A stretch of 64,000 nt of DNA from Gordionus sp. m RMFG-2023 (lineage: Eukaryota > Nematomorpha > Gordioida > Chordodea > Parachordodidae), in NCBI RefSeq assembly GCF_954871325.1, contig NC_088776.1, positions 53,710,569 to 53,774,568 on the forward strand, written 5' to 3'. The notes beneath the pieces are model-generated. The model was given only the letters and a program-made list of their open reading frames with translations, searched no databases and was not told the origin of the DNA. How positions within the stretch are numbered: the stretch's first letter is position 1; every line of letters begins with the position of its first letter. The position numbers and the translations under genes were made by a program. This document shows, piece after piece, positions 1 to 13,200 of this stretch.

Positions 1-1514
1 TTGTAAGCCATAATTTGTGGCGAGGAAAAGAAAAATACTGTTTATTTTGTAAATTTCACCTTGAATTCGCGAATGTGAATGAGAGGGTGATTAATTTAAA
101 TGTAAATAATTTCATTGATTTACTTTAAAATATAATTTTTGTAAATCGGCAATCCCGAGTTTTTAATTTTCGAGAGACACGAGTTTTTTTAAATAGTACC
201 ATATTTTTTTACCCATTTCTGGCCGAATCTGCCCCTGGGTTTAATTTAAGACTCATCTCAATATATTATATTGTAACTCTCACCCCATATTTATCTAAAT
301 TGAGCCTAAGGTGACTATTTTTTTCACTTATGTTTAAAAATATTGTCTACCTTCCCCTCCCCATCTCCCCTTGCTCAAGAATATTCGAATATTTATAGTG
401 ACATTGACAGTTCAATAAAAAAATATTATATTTTTTTCCAGTTAATTAAATATTTTTTATATTTAGCTTTCCTCATAATTATATTGTTGAGGGTGACTAA
501 CAAAACGCTGCAAGATTTTTTTTATTAAAAATATTCGAGATTTCGAGATATTATGTTACAATTTTTATCCCCATCTCACTCCCTTTTCTAGGCTTACCTT
601 GATAACTTAGAGTTGAGTGACAATGTAAATAGATCATTTTATTAGATTATTGATACCTATATGGGAATATTATATTAAAAATATTTAAACTCTATATTTT
701 CCCCACCGCTCCATTAAGACTAAATCTCTAAGGCATATATAAATGTTATCGATTAATTCAATATATTTGCTTTATTAGCTTTCAGTTAATGCTATTGTCA
801 AGATGATTTTTAATATAAAAGTTTTAAAACCTCCATCCCTCTACCTTTATGACTTAAGTTTTCAATTATATTTTTAAAACTTTTTATTTCAAAAGTAATT
901 AATCCATTTTAAGTCCATAAAAACATTAATTATCATTTCATGATACACCTTTTATAAATTTTTCATAAAAAAAATAATTTTCCTTCTTTTTCTAAGATAA
1001 AATAAACAAAATACAAGCAATAAATTTACAACAATAGCTTTAATTTCATACCCATTTCGAAATACATTTAAAAAGTTTTAACCTCTCTTTTATAGATAGA
1101 TTCAAGTTCCTAGAGTGTTAAATTATTTAATAGCAATCAAATAATGATTCTTTAACCTTTCTATTAATGCCATTGACGAAAAGAATTTTAGTAGCTTTCA
1201 GTTGATTCTTGATGTTTTCTGAATAACTTTCCTACCTTCATGGAGCAATTAACGAAAAAACTTTGAGGGTTTCAGTTTTTTTCCGATAATAATATGTCTT
1301 TATAAAAAATAATTGCTATTATATTTTAATTTAAAAAAATATAAAATTAAAGCAAAAATAAGCTAGAAATAAAGAAAAAAAACGAAATAAATGACTGGAA
1401 AGAAAAGAAATTAATAAAGTATTAAATTATTGGCATTACGAAAGAATTTAAAAAATAAAAAATTGGGAATGATATTCAATAATAAAATTAAATGTATTTT
1501 ATAATTTTTTAAAG

Positions 1515-1535
1515 TAATAATAGAACCTGATGCCG
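1515..1535 (+). CDS. Microexon, 21 bp, VIIEPDA
   Basis: The exon follows a T-rich tract ending in AAAG and is followed by the donor GTAAAA. It is 21 bp and in phase 1, reading V-I-I-E-P-D-A once the first codon is completed by the G of the preceding exon. It is separated from the next microexon by an intron of only 53 bp. Size, phase, final G and acidic/hydrophobic/proline content match the microexon family along this strand. This is the leftmost member that I can support; the start codon of the gene probably lies beyond the left edge or in an unrecognised exon. Confidence 0.5.
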
Positions 1536-1588
1536 GTAAAAATATTTTTAATAAAAAAACTAAATAGTTTAATAATTTTTATTAAAAG

Positions 1589-1609
1589 AAATTGAAGAAG
1601 TTGCTCCCG
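1589..1609 (+). CDS. Microexon, 21 bp, EIEEVAP
   Basis: The acceptor is TTATTAAAAG and the donor is GTAAGA. This phase-1, 21-bp exon encodes E-I-E-E-V-A-P, close to VVEEIAP at 4604 and VVEEAAP at 46564. The shared core E-x-x-P and the identical length and phase make it a convincing member of the family. Confidence 0.65.
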
Positions 1610-1712
1610 GTAAGATATAAAAACACATTTCATACTTGTTTTTTAAAATAAATTTAAATAAATTCGACAAAAATATTGATTTTAATATTATGATTATAAA
1701 ATTTATATTAGT

Positions 1713-1955
1713 GGTTGGCTTCTTCGGTCGGTTATAGATTTTAGTCAGCTTAAGTTTTTTGGCGGAGCGGGCTCAAATTTTTTTACCGACAGGTTTTAGT
1801 TTTGAAAATAATTTGCCTAGCCCTGTCTTTAAAATATTTTACAAAAGCAGAGATTTGCGAGGTCCAGCTTACATTTTAGGTTAATATTGTTTTTACCCGA
1901 GCCGGTCAGTTAAAATAACCGACCGGGCTTACTTTTGGAAGAGCCAGACAGGGTT
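1713..1955. mobile_element. GC-rich hAT-like MITE remnant
   Basis: A GC-richer island stands out from the A+T background. Its two ends share inverted motifs (GGTCGGTTAT on the left and ATAACCGACC on the right), and the right side ends in a CAGACAGGGTTTC-like hAT terminus. I see no coding sequence or clean target duplication. Most likely it is a degraded non-autonomous hAT. Confidence 0.45.
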
Positions 1956-2740
1956 TCTCAAAGCTCCAATTTATATTATAAATGTTTCCATTTATTTAAC
2001 AAATTTAAAAAAAATTCCAGTTTCTTTGGAGAATTCTTGCATCCGTAGCAAGTCTAATTATTCATTCATAATTTTTAAGATGACTAGCAACTGCGAGTTG
2101 TGTTCCCGGTCAAGGCGAATGCCATATATTTGTTGTTTAATTTTGAGCTGAGCCCAGATTTTCTTCTGTATTGTAATACAAGTTGTACTAGCATTTTCAT
2201 CTGACACTTCTAATAGTTTTGGTGAATTTGCTCTTATGGCTCTGATATATTTCAATATAATCTCATTATTTCAAAAAAATTTATTAGTATTGATAACTTT
2301 TGTTTTTTTTTACCCTTCAATTCATGGAGCTACTAATTTAATTGGGAAAAATATTTATGTGCAACAACTATTAGGTGAATCAGCTAGGACCAGCCTAGCA
2401 CTGATAGTAATATGAATAAATTTTACCAATATTGAGAGGGAGTGGGATATAATACAAGATAACTTGATATTGTAGGATGGGAGGGGACAGTTTTGAAAAA
2501 TTTAGTGGGTAATATCAAAGTTTTCATAATTATTGTATTACAAATATTTTTATGAATATAATTTTTACCCAATATAGATGTAAATTTATATATGATTTTA
2601 TAAAAGTAGCATGGCCAGCCTTAGCCTGTTTTATATAGGGGGGTACCATGACGCAAAATTATCATTTAAATTGAACAGGTGTAAAAAACTCTTTGGGATC
2701 ATTTATTTTTACTCACAATTTTGTCTTCTTATAATTTTAG

Positions 2741-2761
2741 GAATTGAAGTTCAAACCATAG
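2741..2761 (+). CDS. Microexon, 21 bp, GIEVQTI
   Basis: This exon has the best polypyrimidine tract in the cluster (TTGTCTTCTTATAATTTTAG) and a GTGTCT donor. It is 21 bp, phase 1, and ends in G, encoding G-I-E-V-Q-T-I. The peptide is less like the consensus, because its Glu is one position early and it has no Pro, but length, phase and borders all agree. Confidence 0.5.
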   Translation, partial: ELKFKP

Positions 2762-3135
2762 GTGTCTTAAACCATAAGAATGAATAGGAATGTTAGATGG
2801 CTATATTTATTGGTTATTAGGCTTCTCTCTCATGTCGGTGTTGGTAGAAAGGGATCTGAACAAAACAATCTGAGCATATTCTCAAACAAGGAGTATGTTT
2901 TGTTTTCTGTTAAATAGGCGGGAATAAATTATTTTGAAATACTTTACAATAAAAACAATGTTGAATTTGAAGCATGTAAATTTACCAACAATATTAGCAG
3001 AAATAGAAGCTAGTTGGTTTAAAAAATGTTAACAACAACTAGTAATGAAAGAAAGATGGAAAGATAGATAAAAAAAGGAATAGAAAAAAGTTTAAAAATT
3101 TCTGTAAATTAAATAATTTATATATTTGTTTTAAG

Positions 3136-3156
3136 TGTTAGCAGAAATTCTTCCAG
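3136..3156 (+). CDS. Microexon, 21 bp, VLAEILP
   Basis: It is flanked by a TTTTAAG acceptor and a GTAAGAAT donor. The exon encodes V-L-A-E-I-L-P in phase 1. It fits the family consensus V-x-x-E-[IV]-x-P with conserved Val, Glu and Pro positions. Confidence 0.65.
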
Positions 3157-4603
3157 GTAAGAATATTTATATTTGTAAATTTCATCATAAGTAATAAATA
3201 TTTAAGACAAATAAAAGAAAAAAAGTTTCCTATAATAGAAATAAGAAAAATAAAGGAAATAAAAGATATGAAAAAGAAGATGAACATAATAAATAAAAAC
3301 AAAGAAATAATAAATAAACGAAAGAAAGAAATAAAAAAGGCAGAATAAATATATATAATATTAAACAATGATGAAATTCCTTTTCAGAATTAGTTATTTA
3401 TTTTTTTTGTTAGTATTGTTTTATATTCAATATTACGCAAAAATACTTATTCATAATTTCATATGAATCTCATAAGATTTTCCATCCTAAGTTTATCTCT
3501 TTTTTTAATTATTGATGTTGATTAAATTAGTATATAGAGATAAGTTATAAAAGAACATTTACAAATAGTTTCATAAGTTATATATTAGTATTAATTTTTT
3601 CTATATATTTACGATGTTCATAAAGGCAAGCCTAGATTTGATATAAGTCAAGACAATTTTCTTTTTCAGTCATATTAGGAGAGTGAATGACAACTTTTAT
3701 TACACCATAAGATAAGGATTTGATGCATTTTATGCACTCACCTAATCAATCATTGCCCCTAACTAACAAGAAAGATTCCAGTTATAATGCATTAGAAAAA
3801 AGATGCCATTTTTCTTTTAAAAACTCTTTTATTCTCTATTATATAATATTATATCTGATTAGTAACTATTGGTTCTAGCTTTATTTTTCCTTGTTCACTT
3901 TCAATTTTTTGGGCTAATAACCAATATATATTTACAAGTGCCTCATTTCCAATGATGTAATAGACCAGCCATGGAAATTTTCTAAAGAATTTTTTCTTCA
4001 AGTATATTATTTATTAAGTATACTAGAGTTTAGAGCAAATTTATTTTCATTAATTTAATTAAATACTCGTCCTTTCACATTATAAAGAAGTGTAGATAAA
4101 TTTATATTATTTTAAAATAATTTCTAATTTTTTTGGGGGGTTAGATGATGATTGTTCAAGATTAGTTTAAGAATAATTGGCAAAAGTAAGTTAAAAATAT
4201 AAACGTTTCTCAACTCAGGGTTTTAAATTATATAAAGTACATTGTATTTTCTTTAGCAAAGTTCACTTTTTTATAATAAGCATACTAGAATATATCTTAG
4301 AATTTTTAGAATACCTAATCTACCATATATATTTAGAAATATTTGTTGTAAACATCGAGCCATTCTACAATATTTCTCTTAAAATGATTTAGATGTTCGT
4401 AATAAGAATAACTATATTTAGTAGATATATATTCATCAAATGTTTGAATACATTTCTAGCAAAAACTTACTTTTCAAATTTAAAATGACATACAGAGTCT
4501 TCAAAAATTATCATTATAAGCAACATTTTAGTCAGTGGAAATTAGAATGAAATTTATGCAAGATTAAATAACTTTATAATTTATACAAGTTTTTATTAAT
4601 AAG

Positions 4604-4624
4604 TGGTAGAAGAAATTGCTCCAG
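4604..4624 (+). CDS. Microexon, 21 bp, VVEEIAP
   Basis: This is the archetype of the family: a 21-bp phase-1 exon between an AAG acceptor and a GTAAGAAT donor, encoding V-V-E-E-I-A-P. The last base is G and the first two are TG, so exons of this type join as G|TG and restore a Val codon in any order. The product would be a tandem heptapeptide repeat. Function is unknown; by composition a flexible, acidic, Val/Pro-rich segment is likely. Confidence 0.7.
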
Positions 4625-5802
4625 GTAAGAATATGTTTGATAAAAAAATAATATTTTAATTATGATAGATAAAATTATTTAAGACAAAAATCATGAACGC
4701 AGGCTCAATTTACAAACTGTGCTTTATAAAAAATTTTTAGAATTTGCATCATTATTAATAGAAAAATCTAAAGAGAAATATAATTCTGATATTTAGCTAA
4801 TGATATAGGGTTATCGGGATAGGATATAGGAAGTGATTTAGACGTTATAATTATGTAAATTTTATATCAATCCTGCCCTATGCCTCATTTTAAAATAAAG
4901 GAGTGAAATTTTAACATGAACTCTTATAAATTATTAGTTAACTAAATTCCAAATGAGTTAAGCCGAGCTGGCTCGCAGATCACTAACAATACTAGTAAGA
5001 CATGTATTAACAATGATCTTTAAAATTCAACGAAGATAATTACATTATCACTATGTAAAATTTATTAGAATTTTTGTATGCTAGGGATAATATTAAAATT
5101 TATCTCGACAAACATGTGCACTCAAAATTCATAAATAATGGCCGCTGCAACAAAAGGTTTATTGTATCGAGAATTTAATTGCAAAAAAATATTTTTAATT
5201 ATATCATTTTGTCATTGCTACAAGGACCTAGCAACAAAGCTTTTCAATTTACTATGCTTAATTAGGATTACGTGTAAAGCTTTAAAATTTTATTTGATTT
5301 AAAATTTTTTTACAAATTAAGATTTCGTAAAATAATATTAAATTCTTTTTGCAATATTATTTTAACTTAAAGAATTAAAATAGTTATTTAAAAATATATG
5401 TAATTATTAATCTACTAATAATAAAACACGATTTTTTGAGATTACTACAAAATATTTACGTGGTCGCTGAAAATTTCTTGGCGTCCCCTTCTTAGGGTAT
5501 CCTCCTTTTAATTTTTCTTTAATATTTTTTAATAAACATTTTTTATATATAAAATTTTATACATTTTTTAAATATTTTATCGATTACTACTATTTTTTGG
5601 TTATATTGTTTTTAAAAAGATATATTTATAGACTTATATTTGTAAAATTACGGAATTATTGAATAATTTTGGAGTAATTAATAATTATTATTGAATAATT
5701 TTCATTAGTAATAAATTTCTTTTTTAAGACCATTTAAAAATTTAAAAATTAATAAGAATGAATATAAGTAAAATTAATTCATTAATCTTTTTTAATAACA
5801 AG

Positions 5803-5823
5803 TGATAGGTGAAGTAGTTCCAG
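5803..5823 (+). CDS. Microexon in tandem array, unit 1, VIGEVVP
   Basis: This is the first of four near-identical microexons in a tandem array. It has an AACAAG acceptor and a GTAAGAAT donor, is 21 bp and phase 1, and encodes V-I-G-E-V-V-P. The surrounding intron is duplicated with the exon, so the copies arose by whole-unit duplication. Confidence 0.7.
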
Positions 5824-6385
5824 GTAAGAATATTAATTATAAAAACATAAATAAATTAAATCTTAATAAAAATATGTATCATAAATTTATGAGTACTATC
5901 AAAACTACTAAAAAAAATTAAGATTAATATAGTTAAAGAAAATAGCCAGCAAAAATATATAAAAATGATTGTTTGTCTTTGTATGAATGCCACCAATAAT
6001 AATAAAAATTATGAAATATGACAAATTTTTGTGTAGTTAAATATTATAAATTTTTTACAAAAGTTGACATATTTACGTCCTCCTTTTCATTTTTCTTTAA
6101 TATTTTTTTTAATAAACCTTTTTATATATATAAAATTTTATACCGTTTTTAAATATTTTATCGATTACTACTATTTTTTGGTTATATTGTTTTTAGAAAG
6201 ATATATTTATAGAGTTATATTTGTAAAATTACGAAATTATTGAATAATTTTGGAGTAATTAATAATTATTATTGAATATTTTTCATTAGTTATAAATTTC
6301 CTTTTTAAATGACCATTTAAAAATTTAAAAATTAATAAGAATGAATATAAGTAAAATTAATTCATTAATCTTTTTTAATAACAAG

Positions 6386-6406
6386 TGATAGGTGAAGTAG
6401 TTCCAG
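6386..6406 (+). CDS. Microexon in tandem array, unit 2, VIGEVVP
   Basis: It is identical in sequence to the unit 1 exon, 583 bp downstream, with the same acceptor and donor context. Its identity together with near-identical introns points to a recent duplication. Confidence 0.7.
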
Positions 6407-6967
6407 GTAAGAATATTAATTATAAAAACATAAATAAATTAAATCTTAATAAAAATATGTATCATAAATTTATGAGTACTATCAAAACTACTAAAAAAAA
6501 TTAAGATTAATATAGTTAAAGAAAATAGCCAGCAAAAATATATAAAAATGATTGTTTGTCTTTGTATGAATGCCACCAATAATAATAAAAATTATGAAAT
6601 ATGACAAATTTTTGTGTAGTTAAATATTATAAATTTTTTACAAAAGTTGACATATTTACGTCCTCCTTTTCATTTTTCTTTAATATTTTTTTTAATAAAC
6701 CTTTTTATATATATAAAATTTTATACCGTTTTTAAATATTTTATCGATTACTACTATTTTTTGGTTATATTGTTTTTAGAAAGATATATTTATAGAGTTA
6801 TATTTGTAAAATTACGAAATTATTGAATAATTTTGGAGTAATTAATAATTATTATTGAATATTTTTCATTAGTTATAAATTTCCTTTTTAAATGACCATT
6901 TAAAAATTTAAAAATTAATAAGAATGAATATAAGTAAAATTAATTCATTAATCTTTTTAATAACAAG

Positions 6968-6988
6968 TGATAGGAGAAGTAGTTCCAG
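6968..6988 (+). CDS. Microexon in tandem array, unit 3, VIGEVVP
   Basis: It lies 582 bp after unit 2. It differs from units 1 and 2 by one silent base (GGA for GGT), keeps both splice borders, and encodes V-I-G-E-V-V-P. The silent change with an intact protein is compatible with constraint, but is a single observation. Confidence 0.7.
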
Positions 6989-7500
6989 GTAAGAATATTA
7001 ATTATAAAAATATAAATAAATTAAATCTTAATAAAAATATGTATCATAAATTTATGAGTACTATCAAAACTACTAAAAAAAATTAAGATTAATATAGTTA
7101 AAAAAAATAGCCAGCAAAAGATTGTTTGTCTTTTGTATGAATGCGACCAATATTAATTAAAATTGTGAAATAAGACAAATTTTTGTGTAGTTAAATATTA
7201 TAAATATTTTACAAATGTAGACATATTTATGTCCTCCTTTTCATTTTTCTTTAATATTTTTTTTAAATATTTTATCGATTACTACTATTTTTTGGTTATA
7301 TTGTTTTTAGAAATATATATTTATAGACTTATATTTGTAAAATTACGAAATTATTGAATAATTTTGGAGTAATTAATAATTATTATTGAATATTTTTCAT
7401 TAGTTATAAATTTCCTTTTTAAATGACCATTTAAAAATTTAAAAATTAATAAGAATGAATATCAAGTAAAATTAATTTATTAATCTTTTTTAATAACAAG

Positions 7501-7521
7501 TGATAGGAGAAGTAGTTCCAG
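7501..7521 (+). CDS. Microexon in tandem array, unit 4, VIGEVVP
   Basis: It lies 533 bp after unit 3 and has the same exon sequence as unit 3, an AACAAG acceptor and a GTAAGAAT donor. The flanking intron is shorter than in other units because part of the T-rich segment upstream of the exon is missing. Confidence 0.7.
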
Positions 7522-8339
7522 GTAAGAATATTAATCATAAAAACATAAACAAATTAAATCTTAATAAAAATATGCATCATAAATTTATGAGTACTATCAA
7601 AACTACTAAAAAAAATTAAGATTAATATAGTTAAAAAAAGTATCCAGCAAAAATATATAAAAATGATTGTTTGTCTTTTGTATGAATGCGACCAACAAAT
7701 TTTTGTGTAGTTAAATATTATAAATTTTTTACAAAAGTTGACATATTTACGACAAATTTCAATAAATAAATCTGAGATTAATTTTGTGAAAGATTCATAA
7801 ACCAAATTTTTTTTAGAGAAGTCATAATATTTAGAATTTAATTTCCAATCTCATCTTACTAAATATTCAGCTGTTAAATGAAACCCTTTAAACGTGAATT
7901 TATAATTATGGGGAACTAATATTTAATTTGAAAATATATTAAAATCAATAATACTAAGAGGAAAAAATTTCTTAGTTAATTGACTAAAATTAGCGTTTCT
8001 GTTTTATACCTGAGCATTTATTAGTTTTATGGACAATTCAGTTTGTATATTAGTGTTAAAAAAAAATTCTTAGTTTTAAATGTTTTCTGAGCATTTTACT
8101 AAGCGTTAAAAAATATCATTTTCCTGAACATTTAAATTGGAGCCAAAAATATTTTGAATAGAAGTAATTAGATAATTAAATTTCTTCTACCAAAGGCCTG
8201 GCCCATAATCAGGTCTGCATATCCTAAAGGGCAAATATTATTTCTTACATATCTGAATGGTTTAGGTATAAACTAGTATTTATCTTTACAAAATCTGGGC
8301 GAAGAAACCGTATTATTTAATAATTGATTATATTACATT

Positions 8340-9340
8340 CAGCTCCTCCATCTTGAGTTTAAGTTATAAAACATTTTAAATATTCCTGACCCCTCACCCT
8401 ACCCTTACCCCCCCCCCCCACCCACGATCTTAACCAACCGACTTTTAATGATGATTGATTCATATTGTAGTCAAATAATATATAAATAATCTTTTATTTT
8501 ATACCCATATGAAATAAAAGATATGCACCCATCTCCCCTATTACATTTCTCTATATCAAGTTGCTTCATATCAGTCAAAAGATATTTCAATTAGTATTTA
8601 TTTGATAGAATAACTCCTGCCCAATCCCCTCCATCTCAATACATGTTCTTTAAGAGAGAAAGCTTGACTTTAATTAGAGAGATCTTTATATTAGCTATCG
8701 ATTGATTAATTATAAAGTATATTACTTTCATGAGGTCAATAAAATAAACTCTTAAAATATGTTAATAAAAATAATAAATTTCTTAAATAAAAAAACCTGA
8801 TTCAAGTATCAATTTGAACCATTTGTATTTATATTGTTTTTTCCTTTTTTAAACATATTCTTAATTTTTTTTTCTATATATTTTTTTAGAGTATTTGACC
8901 GAATTTGACCAGGTCAAATATCCTCCGGTCAATTGACCGACTTGCCAACCCTGCCCCTAAAAAATTAAACACGCCAAAATTATAGCCGGGTTCGCATTCC
9001 TGGACCTGCTGAATAAAATGATGATCAACATTGTATTTAAAGCATATTTTAATTATCTTTTATTTCATACCCATATCAAATTATATTATAACCCCACCCT
9101 CCCCTTGATCAAGTTAATACTTCATATCGGTATGGATATTTCAATTAATATTTATTTGATAGTATGCCTCCCCCTTCCAAGCTATGATTTGTCTTTTAAG
9201 AAAGAAAGGTTGACCTTTATTTGGAATGATTTTTTGATTATCTATTTATTGATTATTTATATAGGAAATTACAAAAAAATTTAACTCATAAAATATTTAA
9301 ATTTAAAAAAATGAATGAATGATAAATAAATCTCTTAAAT
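8340..9340 (+). repeat. Diverged dispersed repeat, two copies
   Basis: Two diverged direct copies, about 8480-8810 and 9050-9360, share blocks such as ATACCCATAT, TTTCAATTA, ATTTATTTGATAG and CTTAAATAAAAAACCTGA in the same order. A poly-C run at 8410-8420 and hAT-terminus-like GC islands near 8200 and 8890-8995 interrupt the region. I see no gene here. Confidence 0.45.
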
Positions 9341-9545
9341 AAAAAACCTGAATAAAGTATCCATTAAAAACTCAAGAGGAACGCCTATAGTTTTGATTTC
9401 ATTTAAAAATATTACATATATATATAATAAAAAATAATAAAAATAATAGAAGGAAAAAAAAAGAAATTTATTTTTATATTATTTATGATTTTTATAAAAT
9501 AATGAATTTTTAGAAAATTTTTATATCTAAAATCTTCTTATTAAG

Positions 9546-9560
9546 CCGGAGTAGTTCAAA
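9546..9560 (+). CDS. Possible 15-bp microexon, AGVVQ
   Basis: The exon follows the acceptor CTTCTTATTAAG and precedes GTAATA. It is 15 bp, phase 1, and reads A-G-V-V-Q. The peptide looks like a shortened relative of VIGEVVP with the Glu lost and Pro to Gln. It could be a functional short exon or a decaying copy. Confidence 0.35.
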
Positions 9561-10194
9561 GTAATAAATATTGTTTTACATATTATATTAATATTAAAAT
9601 AAAAATTTGTGTAAAAAAAAAATAAAAAAAATAAATAAATAAAATAAATTTCAAAAGCATTTAAAAATTAAAATAACAATTTTAATTAAAATGGTTTAAT
9701 GTGTGAAAATGTCAAATGAAAAGCATCTTCAGAATTTCAATCTGTACTCAATGAAGTGATAAATCCCATGAGATTTCCTGTAAAGGGCTTAATCTATAAG
9801 CCTCTTGTACGAAAAAGAGCCAGAGTCCTCCAGTGAAGCTAAAGAAGCTGCCTATAAACCCATATTAAAGATTATATGAGATAGGTCGCAATATTTATTT
9901 GCTGAACATTGTTACAAAGTCGGTATTAATTTTTGGTGTAATGTTTACTAATGAATAAATAAGTTGTAATTTTATTATAGCATTGGCCTACCATCGCCGA
10001 GAGAAAGGTTAGGTATTATACAGGCGAATCAGATACACTGAGTTGATGGATTTGTAAGAATGATCATAGCTGAGGTGTGAAGGCGACTTTTAAGAAATTT
10101 ATGATTAAGCCTTAAATATTATTTCAACTTATTTTATTTCAGATTTTTAAAATAGTTTTATAGAACTTTATAATTTTATAATATTATATTGCAG

Positions 10195-10209
10195 TGGAAA
10201 TTGCTATAG
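10195..10209 (+). CDS. Possible 15-bp microexon, VEIAI
   Basis: It lies between a TATTGCAG acceptor and a GTAAATG donor; 15 bp, phase 1, V-E-I-A-I. It resembles VVEEIAP shortened by two codons. Both splice sites are good. Confidence 0.5.
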   Translation, partial: WKLL

Positions 10210-13200
10210 GTAAATGAAATTTGTTTTATAAAAATATTATATATTAATTATTTATATATAAAACAAATAGAAGAATAGAAAGAAAGAAAGGAAGGAGGAA
10301 AGAGAATATAAGAATAAATTGATAGTTTTTGTCTAATATTTTAAAATCCAAACTTCAGAAATAAATATTTTATGAATTATATGTTTCTTGGTGAATATAT
10401 TTATGGAATTAAAAATAGTATATTTTGGAGCATTTCTTAAATAGTTTGACAAGATTTTATTCCAAATATTACCTAAACAGAACTATTAAAAAATACAAAT
10501 TTGTTTTAAAATTATGTTTATCATGCTAGTCACCTGTCAAAATTTCTGATATAGATAAGTTTAGAAAATTTTTAAAAACTATAAATAATTAAAATTTTCT
10601 TTCACAGGCAGCAATTTATTATTTTGACTTTCTTATAGACATTTCTTAAGCACCCTAAAATCTCTCTACCCTTCCATCCCGCGGCGTTAATGGATTGTAA
10701 CATTTCACCGATTGAATATACCGTCGAATTCTTTTTGAACCACCTGAGTATTTCATCCTTTAAATCACAAATAGATAGTGGCTACGAATAGTTGAAGGTT
10801 CCAGCCAAAATTCACTCCATCTTTTAGCTGAACAATTGAAAGTATCTATAGAATTCTATCTATTGTTAAAAAAGTTATATATGTTCACCTTGTGTAACCA
10901 GGTTGAGAAAAATGAAGGCTACATTTGTACCTCAAATTCTAGAAAAAGGATACTACCTATGACATGGCCATTTAAAAAAGTCAACATCAGATCCCTGCCT
11001 CTAAGTCTTGATTCATAAACAATTTGATGGATATCCATTAATCCTACATCTGTTTACCTCTTCTGGGATTACATGTGCATAGAAATATTTACCAAATATA
11101 ATATGAAATAAAATGTACCTCTTCTCCACCTAGAACAAAAAGAAGAACAAATATTCATCCATAAAAAATTTAACTATAGGTTATACTTCCTAAAATACCT
11201 ATTTCCCACATTTAACATTTCAAATTTATAAAATGTATGTACTTATAGAATTAGTAAAAAAAAAGGAGTGGCTTTATTTAAAATAAATCGCAATCTTTTA
11301 AATAAAAACTAATCATTAATTCCAATAAACTATCTTAGACTTTACTTATTCATTCCATTATATAGATTATAAATGAAAATATTTAAGTGTAAATAATTTA
11401 TTCATTGTAAAAAAAAATATTATTCCCTTGTATAAAGATAACTGCATTATATATAATGTTCCCTACTTTTATACCATCGATTTAATTTCCGATTATAACA
11501 AAGGGAAAAATTCCATAATTATTCCACAGAATAAAAGGATTGACATCATATTGATATTTTTCAAATAAGATTGTCATATAATATTATATCAAATTAAATA
11601 TATAATTTACGAATCTACGTCATTTATACATAATTTGATTTTCATTTGATATTAGATAAAATTGTATATAATGGAAAAATAACGAATCTTGGACATTTTA
11701 GATATAATAATCTTTATAATTAAAATATATAGAAATAAAATAAGATACTTTATCTTTTCAGAATAGGAAATGAAAAACAATGTAGATTGCCCCCTAATCT
11801 GTGCCTCTAATAGAAATATAACTCATATAATAATTTATTTTATATATTTTTTTTATCATAAACATTTTTCAATTAAACTTTTTCTTTTACCATTTATGTG
11901 CAACTAGTAATTCTTTTGTTATCTATTGCTTTTTAAACATTTTAAAAGTTTAAATAATTCAAGTTATAAGATGTTTAGAAATATTTTTATTAAATATATT
12001 TTAACATAATTTTTTCTTAATTTATTTAGAAATGATGCAAATGAGTGATATTATTTTTATTTATAAAAAAAATTAAAGGCTATATATAACTTAAAAAATT
12101 TAATAAAGTAATCAAATAAAATATTTTTTTATCCATTTTACTTATCTATGAGTAAGAATAATTAAAAATTATTCGCATAAATTTGATCAACATCTTTTAG
12201 TTTAGAACCAAATAAAAATTTGAAAAATGATTTTTATATTATATTTGTATATAATTTTAAAACAAGGTAACGCTAAGAGCGCTTTAAAATGCTTTTAAAT
12301 TGTGATTTTTAATCGGATAAAAAGTACAGGAGAATACCATTATTATCAATTTTTTGGGAATAGTTTATAATCGATAATGCCAATTTATTATTCCACGAGG
12401 GAAAATATATTTTTTTAAAATCACTATGTTTTTTGACAGGATAAAAATTTAAGAATAATAGAGAAAGTATCACAAAACTTTGCAGATTATTTTGATATTT
12501 AAAATGTAAAATTAGGCTAATAATTTATTAGTTTTATAAATAGCAATATATTACTGGTGGATTTTTGAGTATATATAATATTAAGTGTTAAGGAGTTTAT
12601 ATACTCATAAAAATTTAAAACGTGTTTACTGCTAGTATGAAATATAGCTAATATATTTACACACTTGCAATCATTATACAGCATATATTTCTGATCATCT
12701 GAAAACATTTTTTACTAATTTGAATGAGGAATTCATTCGAATACAATTATATGTACTCATGCCTTATTAAAATACATAAAGAGCACGATAACATTTGATA
12801 ATAGTTTTTATTGTTACGCGCTTGATATACTATGCCTATTAGTCAAGTATTTATCAAATCTGTATAAAAAAAACTTCAGATACCAGTTATGATATTCAAA
12901 TAATCGGGTCAAAAATAAAATAAATCTAAATATTATAAATTTGAATTATATATTAACCAGTTGAAAAATCTTAAAAATTAATATTTTACAGAATATAGGT
13001 TACTTTGATAATCAGGCCTGGCCTTGAAATAATGTAAATTGAAAAAATTTCGCGAGGGTTGGAAAAATAATTAATTTTAAAATATTAATTTGGGGCAGTG
13101 AAAATCAAAAAGTATTTTTTAAATGTGAACTTGATCTAAAAAGTCTATTTTTACAGATCTCTGATATAAACTATGTAAAAAATATTATATATATCATCAA

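Larger units (their letters stand above)
5509..7762 (+). repeat. Four-unit tandem array, ~580-bp unit, each with one microexon
   Basis: Four direct repeats start near 5509, 6077, 6660 and 7231, each opening with a TCCTCCTTTT motif and each carrying one 21-bp microexon about 270-310 bp further on. Units 1 and 2 share long identical runs from about 5570. Units 3 and 4 have small indels and base changes. The array adds one heptapeptide to the predicted protein per unit without disturbing the frame, because exon length and phase are symmetric. Confidence 0.9.

Noticed and set aside
10031-10054. Exon between ATTATACAG and GTAAGAAT near 10030-10053
   Set aside because: It contains an in-frame stop in the shared phase and has no family resemblance.
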